Shown: positions 54,732 to 63,295 of the stretch, in pieces
Numbering within the stretch: position 1 is the stretch's first letter
Layout of the letters: each line of letters begins with the position of its first letter
Notes under the pieces: generated by a model
Seen by the model: only the letters and a program-made list of their open reading frames with translations
Database searches by the model: none
What the model was told of the DNA's origin: nothing
Position numbers and translations under genes: made by a program
Assembly (NCBI RefSeq): GCF_003386285.1
Contig: NZ_QPNC01000006.1
Coordinates: 62,001 to 126,000, forward strand
From: Nocardiopsis sp. FIRDI 009
Lineage (GTDB): Bacteria; Actinomycetota; Actinomycetes; Streptosporangiales; Streptosporangiaceae
Reading direction: 5' to 3'
DNA length: 64,000 nt

Positions 54732-55157
54732 TCAGTGCTGGAACTCCTTGCGGTAGTACTCGAAGACCCAGCCGATGGCGGTGAGGGTGACGGCCAGGGC
54801 GCCGATGAACACCATCCACCAGCCGATCGCCACGCCCACCGCCATGAAGGCGATGGCCAGCGCGACGAACAGCGGCCACCAACTGTGCGGGCTGAAGAAG
54901 CCGAACTCGCCGGCGTTCTCGGCGATCTCGCCGTCCAGCCGCTCCTCCGCGGGCAGACCGTGGAAGTGCTCGCTGCGGCGGGCCGCCTGCCAGAGCCAGA
55001 AGCCGATCATCCAGCCGAAGCCGATCGAGACCACCAGGGCGGTCGAACCGGTCCACTCGATGGTGCCCGTGTCCTGGTAGGACCAGTACATGTACAGCAG
55101 GGCGGCCAGACCGAAGAAGGTCGATACGCCCATGAACAGATAGGCCTGCATCTTCAT
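54732..55157 (-). CDS. ctaF: Cytochrome c oxidase subunit IV, actinobacterial type
   Basis: A small subunit of the aa3 oxidase specific to actinobacteria. The 141-residue protein has four membrane segments (about 4-24, 36-57, 92-112, 114-134) and the conserved pieces GEFGFFSPHSWWPLFVA and GWVFEYYRKEFQH. ATG 55157 is 12 bp after the ctaD stop, within the ctaC-ctaD-ctaF operon. Confidence 0.94.
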   Translation of the reverse strand: MKMQAYLFMGVSTFFGLAALLYMYWSYQDTGTIEWTGSTALVVSIGFGWMIGFWLWQAARRSEHFHGLPAEERLDGEIAENAGEFGFFSPHSWWPLFVALAIAFMAVGVAIGWWMVFIGALAVTLTAIGWVFEYYRKEFQH

Positions 55158-55169
55158 CGTGAGCTCGCC

Positions 55170-56843
55170 CTACTCCTTCGTGACGCCCACCGGGACGGCG
55201 CCCGGGGCGGCGGCGTGCGGGTGGTTCAGGTCGAACGCGGGGCGCTCGGAGCGGATCCGCGGCAGCGACGTGAAGTTGTGCCGCGGCGGCGGGCAGGACG
55301 TCGCCCACTCCAGGGAGCAGCCGTAGCCCCACGGGTCGTCGACGGTCACCTTCGGCGCCTTCTTGGCCGTGACGTAGATGTTCCAGAAGAAGATCAGCGT
55401 CGAGGCGCCCAGCACGAACGACGACACCGAGGAGAACTGGTTCAGGTCGGTGAAGCCGTCCGTGGGCAGGTAGTCGGCGTAGCGGCGGGGGAAGCCCATC
55501 GCGCCGAGCCAGTGCTGGACCAGGAACGTGCCGTGGAAGCCCAGGAACAGCAGCCAGAAGTGCACCTTGCCCAGCCTCTCGTTGAGCATCCGGCCGGTGA
55601 ACTTGGGCCACCAGAAGTAGAAGCCCGCGAACATCGCGAACACCACCGTGCCGAACACGACGTAGTGGAAGTGGGCGACCACGAAGTAGGAGTCGGTGAC
55701 GTGGAAGTCGATCGGCGGGGAGGCCAGCAGCACCCCGGTCAGCCCGCCGAAGAGGAAGGTGACCATGAAGCCGATGGTGAACAGCATCGGCGTCTCGAAG
55801 CTGAGCTGGCCGCGCCACATCGTGCCGATCCAGTTGAAGAACTTCACCCCCGTCGGGACCGCGATGAGGAAGGTCATGAACGAGAAGAACGGCAGCAGCA
55901 CCGCGCCGGTCGGGAACATGTGGTGCGCCCACACGGTCACGGACAGGCCGGCGATGGCGATCGTCGCGCCCACGAGGCTCTTGTAGCCGAAGATCGGCTT
56001 GCGGCTGAACACCGGCAGGATCTCGGTCGCGATGCCGAAGAACGGCAGCGCGATGATGTAGACCTCGGGGTGGCCGAAGAACCAGAAGAGGTGCTGCCAG
56101 AGGATCGCGCCGCCGTGTTCGGGGTTGAAGACCTGTGTTCCGACCATGCGGTCGGCGCCCAGGGCGATCAGGGCCGCGGTCAGGACCGGGAACGCGATGA
56201 GCACCAGGACGCTGGTGAGCATCGTGTTCCAGGAGAAGATCGACATGCGGAACATCGTCATGCCGGGGGCGCGCATGCACAGGCCGGTGGTGATGAAGTT
56301 GACCGCCGCCAGGATGGTGCCCAGACCGGACACCGCCAGGCCGAGGATCCACAGGTCGCCGCCCAGACCCGGGGAGCGGACCGCGTCCGACAGCGGCGTG
56401 TAGGCGAACCAGCCGAAGGCCGCAGCGCCGCCGGGGGTCAGGAACCCGCTGACGACGATGAGGCTGCCGAACAGGTACAGGTAGTACCCGAACAGGTTCA
56501 TCCTCGGGAACGCCACGTCCGGGGCGCCGATGTGCAGCGGCATCATGATGTTGGAGAACCCGACGAACAGCGGGGTCGCGAACATCAGCAGCATGATCGT
56601 GCCGTGCATGGTGAACAGCTGGTTGAACTGCTCGTTGGTCATGAGCTGCATGCCCGGGTAGAGCAGCTCGGCCCGCATGAGCAGCGCCAGGACGCCGCCG
56701 AAGAGGAAGAAGCCGAACGAGGTGATCAGGTACATGTACCCGATGACCTTGTGGTCGGTCGACGTCAACCAGTTGACGATGATCGACCCCTTGCGCGACG
56801 GTGCCTGAGCGTCGGTGCGCGCCTTACTTACGGTCGTGGTCAT
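55170..56843 (-). CDS. ctaD: Cytochrome c oxidase subunit I
   Basis: The haem a/a3-CuB catalytic subunit. The 557-residue protein has twelve membrane helices; the haem ligand is in [11 protein letters not shown], the CuB/Tyr crosslink in [17 protein letters not shown], and AHHMFPTG and [10 protein letters not shown] are present. This is an A-type haem-copper oxidase (the Glu-containing HPEVY). ATG 56843 overlaps the ctaC stop (ATGA). Confidence 0.98.
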   Translation of the reverse strand: MTTTVSKARTDAQAPSRKGSIIVNWLTSTDHKVIGYMYLITSFGFFLFGGVLALLMRAELLYPGMQLMTNEQFNQLFTMHGTIMLLMFATPLFVGFSNIMMPLHIGAPDVAFPRMNLFGYYLYLFGSLIVVSGFLTPGGAAAFGWFAYTPLSDAVRSPGLGGDLWILGLAVSGLGTILAAVNFITTGLCMRAPGMTMFRMSIFSWNTMLTSVLVLIAFPVLTAALIALGADRMVGTQVFNPEHGGAILWQHLFWFFGHPEVYIIALPFFGIATEILPVFSRKPIFGYKSLVGATIAIAGLSVTVWAHHMFPTGAVLLPFFSFMTFLIAVPTGVKFFNWIGTMWRGQLSFETPMLFTIGFMVTFLFGGLTGVLLASPPIDFHVTDSYFVVAHFHYVVFGTVVFAMFAGFYFWWPKFTGRMLNERLGKVHFWLLFLGFHGTFLVQHWLGAMGFPRRYADYLPTDGFTDLNQFSSVSSFVLGASTLIFFWNIYVTAKKAPKVTVDDPWGYGCSLEWATSCPPPRHNFTSLPRIRSERPAFDLNHPHAAAPGAVPVGVTKE

Positions 56844-57847
56844 GACTCGTCATTCTCCTCGGAGTCGGCCGACCCGGTGTCGCCCTCGGTGTCCTCCACC
56901 TCGGCCTCGTCACCCTCGTCGGTCGCCTCGGCCTCCTCCTCGGCGGCCTCGGTGCCCTCAGCGGCCTCGCCAGCGCTCGCGGCCTCGGCCTGCGCGGCGG
57001 CCTCCTCCAGCTCGGCCGTCTCCTGCTCGGCCAGGGCGGCCTGCTCCGCGGCCCACGCGTCGTAGTCCTCCTGGGACAGAACCTCGACGTTGAAGAGCAT
57101 GCGGGTGTGGTCGGCGCCGCACAGCTCGGCGCAGCGACCGACGTACTCTCCGGTGGTGCCCTCCTGGAGCTGGACCTGGAAGGCGTTGTCCCGGCCGGGG
57201 ATGACGTCCATCTTGAACGCGAACTCGGGGATCCAGAACGAGTGGATGACGTCCGTCGCCCGGAGGTCGAAGTGCACGACCGCACCCTCGGGAAGGACGA
57301 GGGTGGGCTGCGTCGAGGGGTCGGCGGTGCCGGCCGGGTCGGGGGTGCCGACCTCGGAGAACTGCACCTCGCCGCCGTTGTCCAGCGTGTCGTCCAGGTA
57401 GTTGAACTGCCAGGCCCACTGGAAGGCGACGACCTCGACGTGGACGTCGGCCGGCTCGTCGGTCTCCAGCAGGTAGGCCTGGTCGCGCGCGGTGAAGTAG
57501 AAGAGCACCGAGATGACGACGATCGGCAGGATGGTGTAGAGCGCTTCGATGGGCATGTTGTACCGCACCTGCGGCGGCAACTGCTCAGAGCGCTTGCGGT
57601 GGAAGATGACCGACCAGATGATCAGTCCCCACACGAGAATGCCGACCGCGAACGCCGCCACCCAGGAGCCCTGCCAGAGCGAGAGAACCCGCTCGGCCTG
57701 CTCGGTGATCGGCTCCGGCATGCCCAAACGAGTGAGCTCGTTCGACGCGCAGCCGGTCGCGGCCAGCCCCAGCACGGCGAGCGCGGCGCCGCGTGGTGCC
57801 CATCGGCGCGTCTTGGAGCGCCGATTCTCTTGGCGGGTCGGACTCAC
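56840..57847 (-). CDS. ctaC: Cytochrome c oxidase subunit II with acidic C-terminal tail
   Basis: It carries the CuA centre that accepts electrons from QcrC. Of 335 residues, the signal sequence has lipobox AATGC (Cys33), two membrane helices lie at about 63-83 and 103-120, and the CuA ligands are His202, Cys239, Cys243, His247 and Met250 ([14 protein letters not shown]). From about 265 to 335 the protein ends in a very acidic Ala/Glu/Asp tail that faces outside and is not part of the known fold. GTG 57847 follows GGGAAGG. A perfect hairpin lies in its leader. Confidence 0.95.
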   Translation of the reverse strand: MSPTRQENRRSKTRRWAPRGAALAVLGLAATGCASNELTRLGMPEPITEQAERVLSLWQGSWVAAFAVGILVWGLIIWSVIFHRKRSEQLPPQVRYNMPIEALYTILPIVVISVLFYFTARDQAYLLETDEPADVHVEVVAFQWAWQFNYLDDTLDNGGEVQFSEVGTPDPAGTADPSTQPTLVLPEGAVVHFDLRATDVIHSFWIPEFAFKMDVIPGRDNAFQVQLQEGTTGEYVGRCAELCGADHTRMLFNVEVLSQEDYDAWAAEQAALAEQETAELEEAAAQAEAASAGEAAEGTEAAEEEAEATDEGDEAEVEDTEGDTGSADSEENDES

Positions 57848-57869
57848 GGATTGCCTTCCCAGCGGTGAA

Positions 57870-57890
57870 GCCCGCGGATCGTCCGCGGGC
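57870..57890 (-). promoter_or_regulatory. Leader hairpin of ctaC
   Basis: A 9-bp perfect stem GCCCGCGGA/TCCGCGGGC with a 3-nt loop, 23 nt before the ctaC start. The remaining region to tusA (394 bp in all) includes an AT-rich stretch near 57895-57935 with a -10-like GATAAT on the minus strand; no gene is supported there. Confidence 0.5.
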
Positions 57891-58241
57891 GGCCTAAGTA
57901 TCCAAAGCTTGTCAGGGGGAAACATTATCGCGAACCGTCCAGCGTCCTGTTCACGGGCTGACCTGGTCAGCGTGTTGCCGGACAACCCATACGGGACGCG
58001 CGGCGGCACGCGGAGCCGGGCCCGTTCGCCCTCGGAGGATGATCCTCCCGGCTGGCTACGAGGCGCGGCCCGGCGCGTCCCCCCGGGCCTCCGTCCGCGA
58101 TCGTTCGCCGTCGACCGGCGCGCGGTGCGCGAGGCGGAACCAAGGTGAGCGTATCGCTGGGTTTACGACACCCTTAACCGGGTTCGCCTTAGCCGGCGGG
58201 AAGGGTCAAGATTGGGACACAGGACGACAACACCACGGGGG

Positions 58242-58496
58242 ATGACCGTGCCCGAGTACCCGAACGAGCGGCCTCTGGTGACCGTGGAGGCGGTCGGCCG
58301 CAAGTGCCCGATCCCGATCCTCATGCTCGCGCAGCGGCTGCACGAGGTGCCCATCGGCTCCGTCATCGCCGTCACCGCGGACGATCCCGCCGCGAAGGCG
58401 GACATCCCCGCCTGGTGCCGGATGAAGATGCACGACTTCGTCACGGAGGAGCCCCTGGCCCGGGGTAGCGCTTATCACATCCGCCGCAGGTACTGA
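58242..58496 (+). CDS. Sulfurtransferase TusA family protein
   Basis: A small sulfur-relay protein of 84 residues (TusA/SirA fold). The persulfide cysteine is Cys22 in VGRKCPIPILMLAQRL, and the rest (GSVIAVTADDPAAKADIPAWCRMKMHDF) follows the family. It may supply sulfur to ThiI, which here lacks its own rhodanese domain; that is speculation. Start: ATG 58242; GTG 58248 has better spacing to the GGGGG stretch and could be the true start. Confidence 0.88.
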   Translation: MTVPEYPNERPLVTVEAVGRKCPIPILMLAQRLHEVPIGSVIAVTADDPAAKADIPAWCRMKMHDFVTEEPLARGSAYHIRRRY

Positions 58497-58552
58497 AAGA
58501 CCGGACGCGGTCGCGGTTGCGTTGCGATAACGATGTGGGGCCCTCCGGGGCC

Positions 58553-58563
58553 GGGGGGGGGGG
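58553..58563. repeat. Homopolymer of eleven G
   Basis: G11 in the non-coding gap after tusA. It may be a slippage-prone tract or a length error of sequencing. Confidence 0.9.
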
Positions 58564-58589
58564 TGGCGCACACCACGCCGTGGACGCGC

Positions 58590-58628
58590 CAGAGGCCGCG
58601 CGGACGGTGAACGTCCGCGCGGCCTCTG
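58590..58628. terminator. Bidirectional terminator between tusA and rpsD
   Basis: A 17-bp perfect stem (58590-58606 with 58612-58628) and a 5-nt loop, in the convergent gap. Confidence 0.8.
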
Positions 58629-58704
58629 TCCGACTCGGGCCCCGCAGGGGCCGCCGCGTCGTCGTTCGGGCCGCCGCGAGGCGAGGGCCCGGAACAGGCG
58701 CTGC

Positions 58705-59316
58705 CTAGCGAGCGTAGAACTCGACGACGAGCTGCTCGTCGAAGGGCACCGGGATCTGCTCGCGCTTGGGGCGGTCGACGACCGCGATGCGCAGGTCCTG
58801 GTGGCTCACGGCGAGGTGGCCGGCGATCTTGTCGTCGGCGTGGACGCCCTCGGCGGCCTCGACGAACGGGACCATCTGGCGGGACTTCTCCCGCACGCTG
58901 ACGATCTGGCCCGGCTTGACCTGGTAGGAGGGGATGTCGACCTTCTTGCCGTCCACGGTGATGTGGCCGTGGTTGATGAACTGGCGGGCGGCGTAGATCG
59001 AGGCGGCGAAACCGGCGCGCAGCACGACCGTCGCCAGGCGCAGCTCCAGCTCGGCGAGCATCTCCTCACCGGTGCGGCCGGAGCGCTTCTTGGCGTTCTC
59101 GTAGACGCGCAGCAGCTGCTTCTCGGTCAGGTCGTAGTACCAGCGCACCTTCTGCTTCTCCGCCTGACGGACGGCGAAGTCGCTGCTGTTGCGGCGAACA
59201 CGGCGGCCGTGCTCACCGGGCGGGTACGGACGCTTCTCGAAGTAGCTGACCGCCTTACGGGTCAGCGGGGTGCCGGCGCGCCGGGACAACCGCACCTTCG
59301 GTCCGGTGTAGCGCAT
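58705..59316 (-). CDS. rpsD: 30S ribosomal protein S4, cysteine-free form
   Basis: A primary 16S rRNA-binding protein of the small subunit. The 203-residue protein has the N-terminal S4 part (MRYTGPKVRLSRRAG, EKRPYPPGEHGRR) and the S4 RNA-binding domain (LRAGFAASIYAARQFINHGHITVDGKKVDIPSYQVKPGQIV). No cysteines occur, so it is the zinc-independent form. It stands alone, not in an rpsM-rpsK-rpoA operon. ATG 59316 follows AAAGGA; a start five codons earlier is less likely. The leader is long and structured. Confidence 0.95.
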   Translation of the reverse strand: MRYTGPKVRLSRRAGTPLTRKAVSYFEKRPYPPGEHGRRVRRNSSDFAVRQAEKQKVRWYYDLTEKQLLRVYENAKKRSGRTGEEMLAELELRLATVVLRAGFAASIYAARQFINHGHITVDGKKVDIPSYQVKPGQIVSVREKSRQMVPFVEAAEGVHADDKIAGHLAVSHQDLRIAVVDRPKREQIPVPFDEQLVVEFYAR

Positions 59317-59588
59317 GCGTAGTCCTTTCACAGTGAATCAGGGAATCCCAGGTAAGGCTGGCCTAGATCTGGGAGGCGCCTGCGGCGCCCGAGTCCCGCC
59401 GGTGGTGCGGCTGGACGGGTTCCCACCGTCGCGGCGACCCCGCGCGGACGGCTTGGGCTCGGAAGACCCCGGCACGCGTTTCAGCGCACCGGGTGGCACG
59501 GGGCTCCCCGTGCGGGTCGGCGGAGGCCGACCGTCGGGCAGCGGCCCGGTTCGGGACCGGGTCGTGCGGGTCGCGGCTTACTACTCTA
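59317..59588 (-). promoter_or_regulatory. Promoter and long leader of rpsD
   Basis: A -10 like TAGAGT (59588 to 59583, minus strand) would give a leader of about 260 nt containing several GC-rich inverted repeats, for example GGCGCC/GGCGCC near 59374-59388. No match to a known S4-binding leader was recognised, but autoregulation by S4 is plausible. The whole 324-bp gap has no gene. Confidence 0.45.
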
Positions 59589-59607
59589 CGGGCTCACGGA
59601 CACCGCC

Positions 59608-59634
59608 CCGACCAGGACGGCGCGGTCCGGTCGG
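59608..59634 (-). terminator. Terminator of the PfkB kinase gene
   Basis: CCGACC-a-GGAC pairs with GTCC-GGTCGG (10 bp, one bulge, 6-nt loop), directly after the kinase stop. Confidence 0.55.
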
Positions 59635-59640
59635 CCCGGA

Positions 59641-60612
59641 TCACAGGAACGGGGCGACCTCGGCCGCGGCCTCGGAACCGTAGGAGCGTTCCAGTCGCTC
59701 GGTCAGGGAGGCGGCGGTCAGGGAGTACTCCTGGGGGCCGTCCGCCTCCAGGCAGTGCACGGCGGTCGCGTTGCCGACCTGCGCGGCGCGCTCCAGGGAC
59801 AGACCCCAGGAGTGGGCCGCGAGGAAACCGGCGCGGAAGGCGTCGCCCATCCCCGTGGGGTCGACGAGTTCGCCGACGACCGCGGAGGGGACGTGCACGC
59901 TCGGCTCGCCCCTGCGGTCGATCCGCGCCCCCTTGGCGCCCAGGGTCGTGACGCGGGTGCCGACCCGGTCGAGGACCTCCTCGTCCGACCAGCCGGTCTT
60001 CTGCTCGGCGAGCGCCTTCTCGTACTCGTTGCTGAACAGGAAGGCCGCCCCCTCGATCAGGGAGCGGACCTGGTCGCCCTCCATACGGGCGAGCTGCTGG
60101 GAGGGGTCGGCCGCGAACGGGATGGCGCGCGACCGGCACTCCTCGCTGTGGCGGACCATGGCGGCCGGGTCGTCGGCGCCGACGAGGACGAGGTCGAGAC
60201 CCCCGACGCGGTCGGCGATGGGCTGGAGTTCGATGTTGCGGGCCTCGGACATGGCGCCCGCGTAGAAGGAGGCGATCTGGTTCTGGTCGAGGTCGGTGGT
60301 GCAGATGAAGCGGGCGGTGTGCCGCAGCTCGGAGATGTGGACCGCGGAGGTGTCGACACCGTGACGGTCCAGCCAGGCGCGGTACTCCTCGAAGTCGGCG
60401 CCCGCCGCTCCCACGAGCACGGGGTTGAGGCCGAAACCGCCCATGCCGAAACAGATGTTGGCGGCGACCCCGCCGCGTCGCACGTCCAGCTCGTCGATGA
60501 GGAAGGAGAGGGACAACTGCTGGATCTGGTCGGGGATGATCTGTTCGGAGAACCGACCCTGGAAGGTCATCAGGTGGTCGGTGGCGATGGATCCGGCAAC
60601 CGCGATACGCAC
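59641..60612 (-). CDS. PfkB-family carbohydrate/adenosine kinase (Rv2202c-like)
   Basis: A sugar or nucleoside kinase of 323 residues. RIAVAGSIATDHLMTF begins the fold, RRGGVAANICFGMGGFG is the substrate-binding Gly region, and VDPTGMGDAFRAGFLAA is the PfkB signature with catalytic Asp. The closest family I recall is mycobacterial Rv2202c, an adenosine kinase, and the neighbourhood (ctaC, iscA, glxK) agrees. GTG 60612 has AAGGAG about 10 nt upstream. The substrate cannot be fixed from sequence alone. Confidence 0.9.
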   Translation of the reverse strand: MRIAVAGSIATDHLMTFQGRFSEQIIPDQIQQLSLSFLIDELDVRRGGVAANICFGMGGFGLNPVLVGAAGADFEEYRAWLDRHGVDTSAVHISELRHTARFICTTDLDQNQIASFYAGAMSEARNIELQPIADRVGGLDLVLVGADDPAAMVRHSEECRSRAIPFAADPSQQLARMEGDQVRSLIEGAAFLFSNEYEKALAEQKTGWSDEEVLDRVGTRVTTLGAKGARIDRRGEPSVHVPSAVVGELVDPTGMGDAFRAGFLAAHSWGLSLERAAQVGNATAVHCLEADGPQEYSLTAASLTERLERSYGSEAAAEVAPFL

Positions 60613-60746
60613 GGGACGAGGGCTCCTTGCTGGGGAGGCGTCAGTCGGTGTCGACTTGGTGGGCGCGGTCGCGCCCGTTCGGACTGCCCCAGGGTATACA
60701 GCGACCCACCGTTCTCGGACGGAGACCGGCCGGAACCGGACACGGC

Positions 60747-60778
60747 GGAGGGGAGGGCGGTCGTGACCGCCCTCCCCT
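60747..60778 (-). terminator. Terminator of iscA
   Basis: A 15-bp perfect stem (60747-60761 with 60764-60778) around GT, about 58 bp after the iscA stop on the minus strand. Confidence 0.75.
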
Positions 60779-60835
60779 CGGGTACCGCGCCCCGACCGGT
60801 GCCGGGGGCAGGGGGATCGCCGTGTGGCGTGGTGC

Positions 60836-61183
60836 CTAGTTGAAGGAGTCTCCGCAGGCGCAGGAGCCGGTCGCGTTGGGGTTGTCGATGGTGAACCCCT
60901 GCTTCTCGATGGTGTCGACGAAGTCGATCGTGGCACCGACGAGGTAGGGGGAGCTCATCCGGTCGGTGACGACCTCGACCCCGCCGAAGTCGGAGACCAC
61001 GTCCCCGTCGAGGTCGCGCTCGTCGAAGTAGAGCTGGTAGCGCAGCCCCGAGCAGCCGCCGGGCTGAACGGCGACGCGGAGACGCAGGTCGTCACGGCCC
61101 TCCTGCTCCAGGAGCGCCCGGACCTTGGCGGACGCCTCGTCGGTGAGGATGATCCCCTCGGTGACCTCGCTCTGAACCGTCAT
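60836..61183 (-). CDS. Iron-sulfur cluster insertion protein, HesB/IscA/ErpA family
   Basis: An A-type carrier delivering Fe-S clusters to apoproteins. The 115-residue protein has the three conserved cysteines Cys44 (GGCSGL), Cys108 and Cys110 (GSCACGDSF). ATG 61183 follows AGAGGAGC. M. tuberculosis Rv2204c is the equivalent next to the cta genes. Likely clients in this window include QcrA and PyrK; that is inference. Confidence 0.95.
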   Translation of the reverse strand: MTVQSEVTEGIILTDEASAKVRALLEQEGRDDLRLRVAVQPGGCSGLRYQLYFDERDLDGDVVSDFGGVEVVTDRMSSPYLVGATIDFVDTIEKQGFTIDNPNATGSCACGDSFN

Positions 61184-61447
61184 GTTGTAAAGCTCCTCTG
61201 GAAAGGGGTCGCGGCTGCCTGGCCACCCCGGGTGGCGTACGGGACGGGCCCGTCTCGACGGGTCCGGTCCTCCTCAACGGGTGTCAACGTCCGGGGCCGA
61301 TACCGCATTCCGCCGCGCGGCGGCTGTGTTCTCCCTGCCGCCGTGGCCCCTGGTCGTGGAGTGGCCACGGCTGCACACGGTGTCCGTGTGCGGTTCCAGG
61401 GTAGCCCTCCCACCCCTCGCCCGTCATCCGTCGGCCGCGGAGGCGCC

Positions 61448-62557
61448 TCAGCGCGACCAGCGGCGGGCGACGTCGGCCGCCATCGAGCGCAGCTCCTCGG
61501 CCGAGCGGCCCATCGCGGCCTCCACCGAACCCGCCGACTCCACCAGGGAGTAGGTCTCCGTGATCCCGGCCGCGGCCGCCTCGGCCCGGCCGACCTTGAC
61601 CACGCCGGCGGTCACCACACACGGGACCCCGTACTCACTGGCCATGCTGGCGACTCCGTGCGGGAGCTTGCCCCGCAGGGACTGCGAGTCGAAGGAGCCC
61701 TCCCCGGTGATGACGAGGTCCGCGTCGGAGAGGCGTTCGGCCAGGCGGACCGCGCCCAGGACGCGCCGGACGCCGGACTCCACGGTGCCGCCCAGCAGGA
61801 GCAGGCCGAAGCCGAGGCCGCCCGCCCCTCCGGCACCGGGGGTGTCGCGGATCGCGCCCGTGGGGTCGACCCGGCCGGCGAACGCGGTCAGGGCGGCGTC
61901 CAGGCGCTGGACCTGGTCGGGATCGGCTCCCTTCTGCGGACCGAACACGGCGCTGGCCCCGTGGATGCCCAGGAGCGGGTTGTCGACGTCGGTGGCGGCG
62001 ATGAGGCGGACCCCGGACACGGCGCGGCGGGCCGGTTCGAGGTCGATGCCCTCGGGGGTGTCCACGAGGGGGCCGCCGCCGTGGCTGAGCGCGGCGGCCG
62101 GTCCGGCGCCGAGGGCGGCCAGCATGCCCGCCCCCGCGTCGTTGGTGGAGCTGCCGCCCAGACCGACGACGACGGTCGTGGCGCCCGCGTCGACCGCTCG
62201 AGCGATGAGTTCGCCGACACCGTGGCTGGTGGTCCGACCGGGGTCACGGTCGGCGGCCGGGACCAGGTGGAGCCCGCAGGCCTGCGCGCTCTCCACGTAG
62301 GCGGTGGCGGTCTCCGTGTCCAGAAGGTACTCGGCTGTCACGGGCGCGCCGAGGGGGCCGGTGACCCGGGCCTGGTACACCTTGCCGCCCAGGGCGGCGT
62401 GCAGGACCTCGACGAAACCCGGGCCGCCGTCGGAGAGCGGGAGCAGTTCGGTCGTGGCGGAGGGGTCGGTCCGGTGCCACCCCTCGGCGACGGCCTGGGC
62501 GGCCTCGACCGCGGAGAGGGTTCCGGCGAACTTGTCTGGGGCGATGACGATACGCAC
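61448..62557 (-). CDS. Glycerate kinase
   Basis: It phosphorylates D-glycerate to 2- or 3-phosphoglycerate. The 369-residue product is of the GlxK/GarK type: RIVIAPDKFAGTLSAVEAAQA at the start, LLPLSDGGPGF, VGLGGSSTNDAGAG, FGPQKGADPDQV and DLVITGEGSFDSQSLRGKLPHGVA. GTG 62557 has CACAAT 6 nt upstream (possibly leaderless). M. tuberculosis Rv2205c corresponds. A palindrome in an AT-rich stretch 55-88 bp upstream may control it. Confidence 0.92.
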   Translation of the reverse strand: MRIVIAPDKFAGTLSAVEAAQAVAEGWHRTDPSATTELLPLSDGGPGFVEVLHAALGGKVYQARVTGPLGAPVTAEYLLDTETATAYVESAQACGLHLVPAADRDPGRTTSHGVGELIARAVDAGATTVVVGLGGSSTNDAGAGMLAALGAGPAAALSHGGGPLVDTPEGIDLEPARRAVSGVRLIAATDVDNPLLGIHGASAVFGPQKGADPDQVQRLDAALTAFAGRVDPTGAIRDTPGAGGAGGLGFGLLLLGGTVESGVRRVLGAVRLAERLSDADLVITGEGSFDSQSLRGKLPHGVASMASEYGVPCVVTAGVVKVGRAEAAAAGITETYSLVESAGSVEAAMGRSAEELRSMAADVARRWSR

Positions 62558-62611
62558 GTGGCCATTGTGCCGGTCGTCCCTCGGCCACACCAGACCTTCG
62601 GAGCAAATTTA

Positions 62612-62645
62612 TCCGTTTTGTGGATTTCTGATTCCACATAACGGA
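62612..62645. promoter_or_regulatory. Palindromic operator-like site upstream of glycerate kinase
   Basis: TCCGTTTTGTGGA (62612-62624) faces TCCACATAACGGA (62633-62645): 12 of 13 positions pair, with an 8-bp spacer. The stretch 62600-62660 is strikingly AT-rich for this genome. It looks like the binding site of a dimeric regulator, upstream of the glycerate kinase promoter. Confidence 0.6.
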
Positions 62646-62654
62646 ATCTCTGTT

Positions 62655-63263
62655 CTAGGGGTGCAGCCCCGGCGCCCCGTAGACCGGGAACCAGCGGGAC
62701 CGGTCGCGCTCGACCGGCAGGTCGGCGCCGATCGCGGCCTCGACCTGGAGTTCGAGCGCGTTGTCCCGCCGCTGCCCGCCCAACGGCGCGAACGGGTAGA
62801 AGGTGCCGCGCTTGTACAGGTAGACCAGCCCCAGCGCGCGGCGCCGCGTGTCGGTGAACCCCACGAGCGAGCACAGCAGCGAGGGGCCGTAGCCGTTCGC
62901 CTCCAGCGTCGAGTTGACCGCGTGCAGGTCGGTGACCAGACCGGAGATGTCGGGGTCGGTGACCTCGCCCTCCCCCGGTCGCGCGTCCGCCGCGCGGATG
63001 ACCAGCCAGGTGTAGCCGTAGTCGTCGGCCACCTGCTCCACGGGCGACCCGCCGCCCGCGCCGAGCAGCGCGGTCACGTCCCGTTCCAGGTCGGCGAAGG
63101 CGGCGCCCTCCGCCGACCGGAAGGCCACCGACCCGGTGCCGGTGGGCGAGAAACCCGCCGACGCCCGCAGGGTCAGGGCCGCCGAGGGCAGCCCGAACAG
63201 CGCGTCCAGGTCGGGGCGCGCGGGCTCGGACCGGCCCAGGATCGCACGCCAGAGTCTCTTCAC
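62655..63263 (-). CDS. pspAB: PspA-associated protein PspAB
   Basis: A conserved actinobacterial protein of 202 residues linked to the phage-shock/envelope-stress system. The recognised segments are MKRLWRAILGRSEPARPDLDALFGLPSAA, GYTWLVIRA, DLVTDLHAVNSTLEANGYGPSLLCSLVGF and LVYLYKRGTFYPFAPL, as in PspAB proteins. Its molecular role is unknown. The downstream-encoded order htpX then pspAB on the same strand, 32 bp apart, is the usual pairing. Confidence 0.85.
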   Translation of the reverse strand: MKRLWRAILGRSEPARPDLDALFGLPSAALTLRASAGFSPTGTGSVAFRSAEGAAFADLERDVTALLGAGGGSPVEQVADDYGYTWLVIRAADARPGEGEVTDPDISGLVTDLHAVNSTLEANGYGPSLLCSLVGFTDTRRRALGLVYLYKRGTFYPFAPLGGQRRDNALELQVEAAIGADLPVERDRSRWFPVYGAPGLHP

Positions 63264-63295
63264 GGGTGCCTCGCCTCGGTGTCGTGGAGTGGTGG

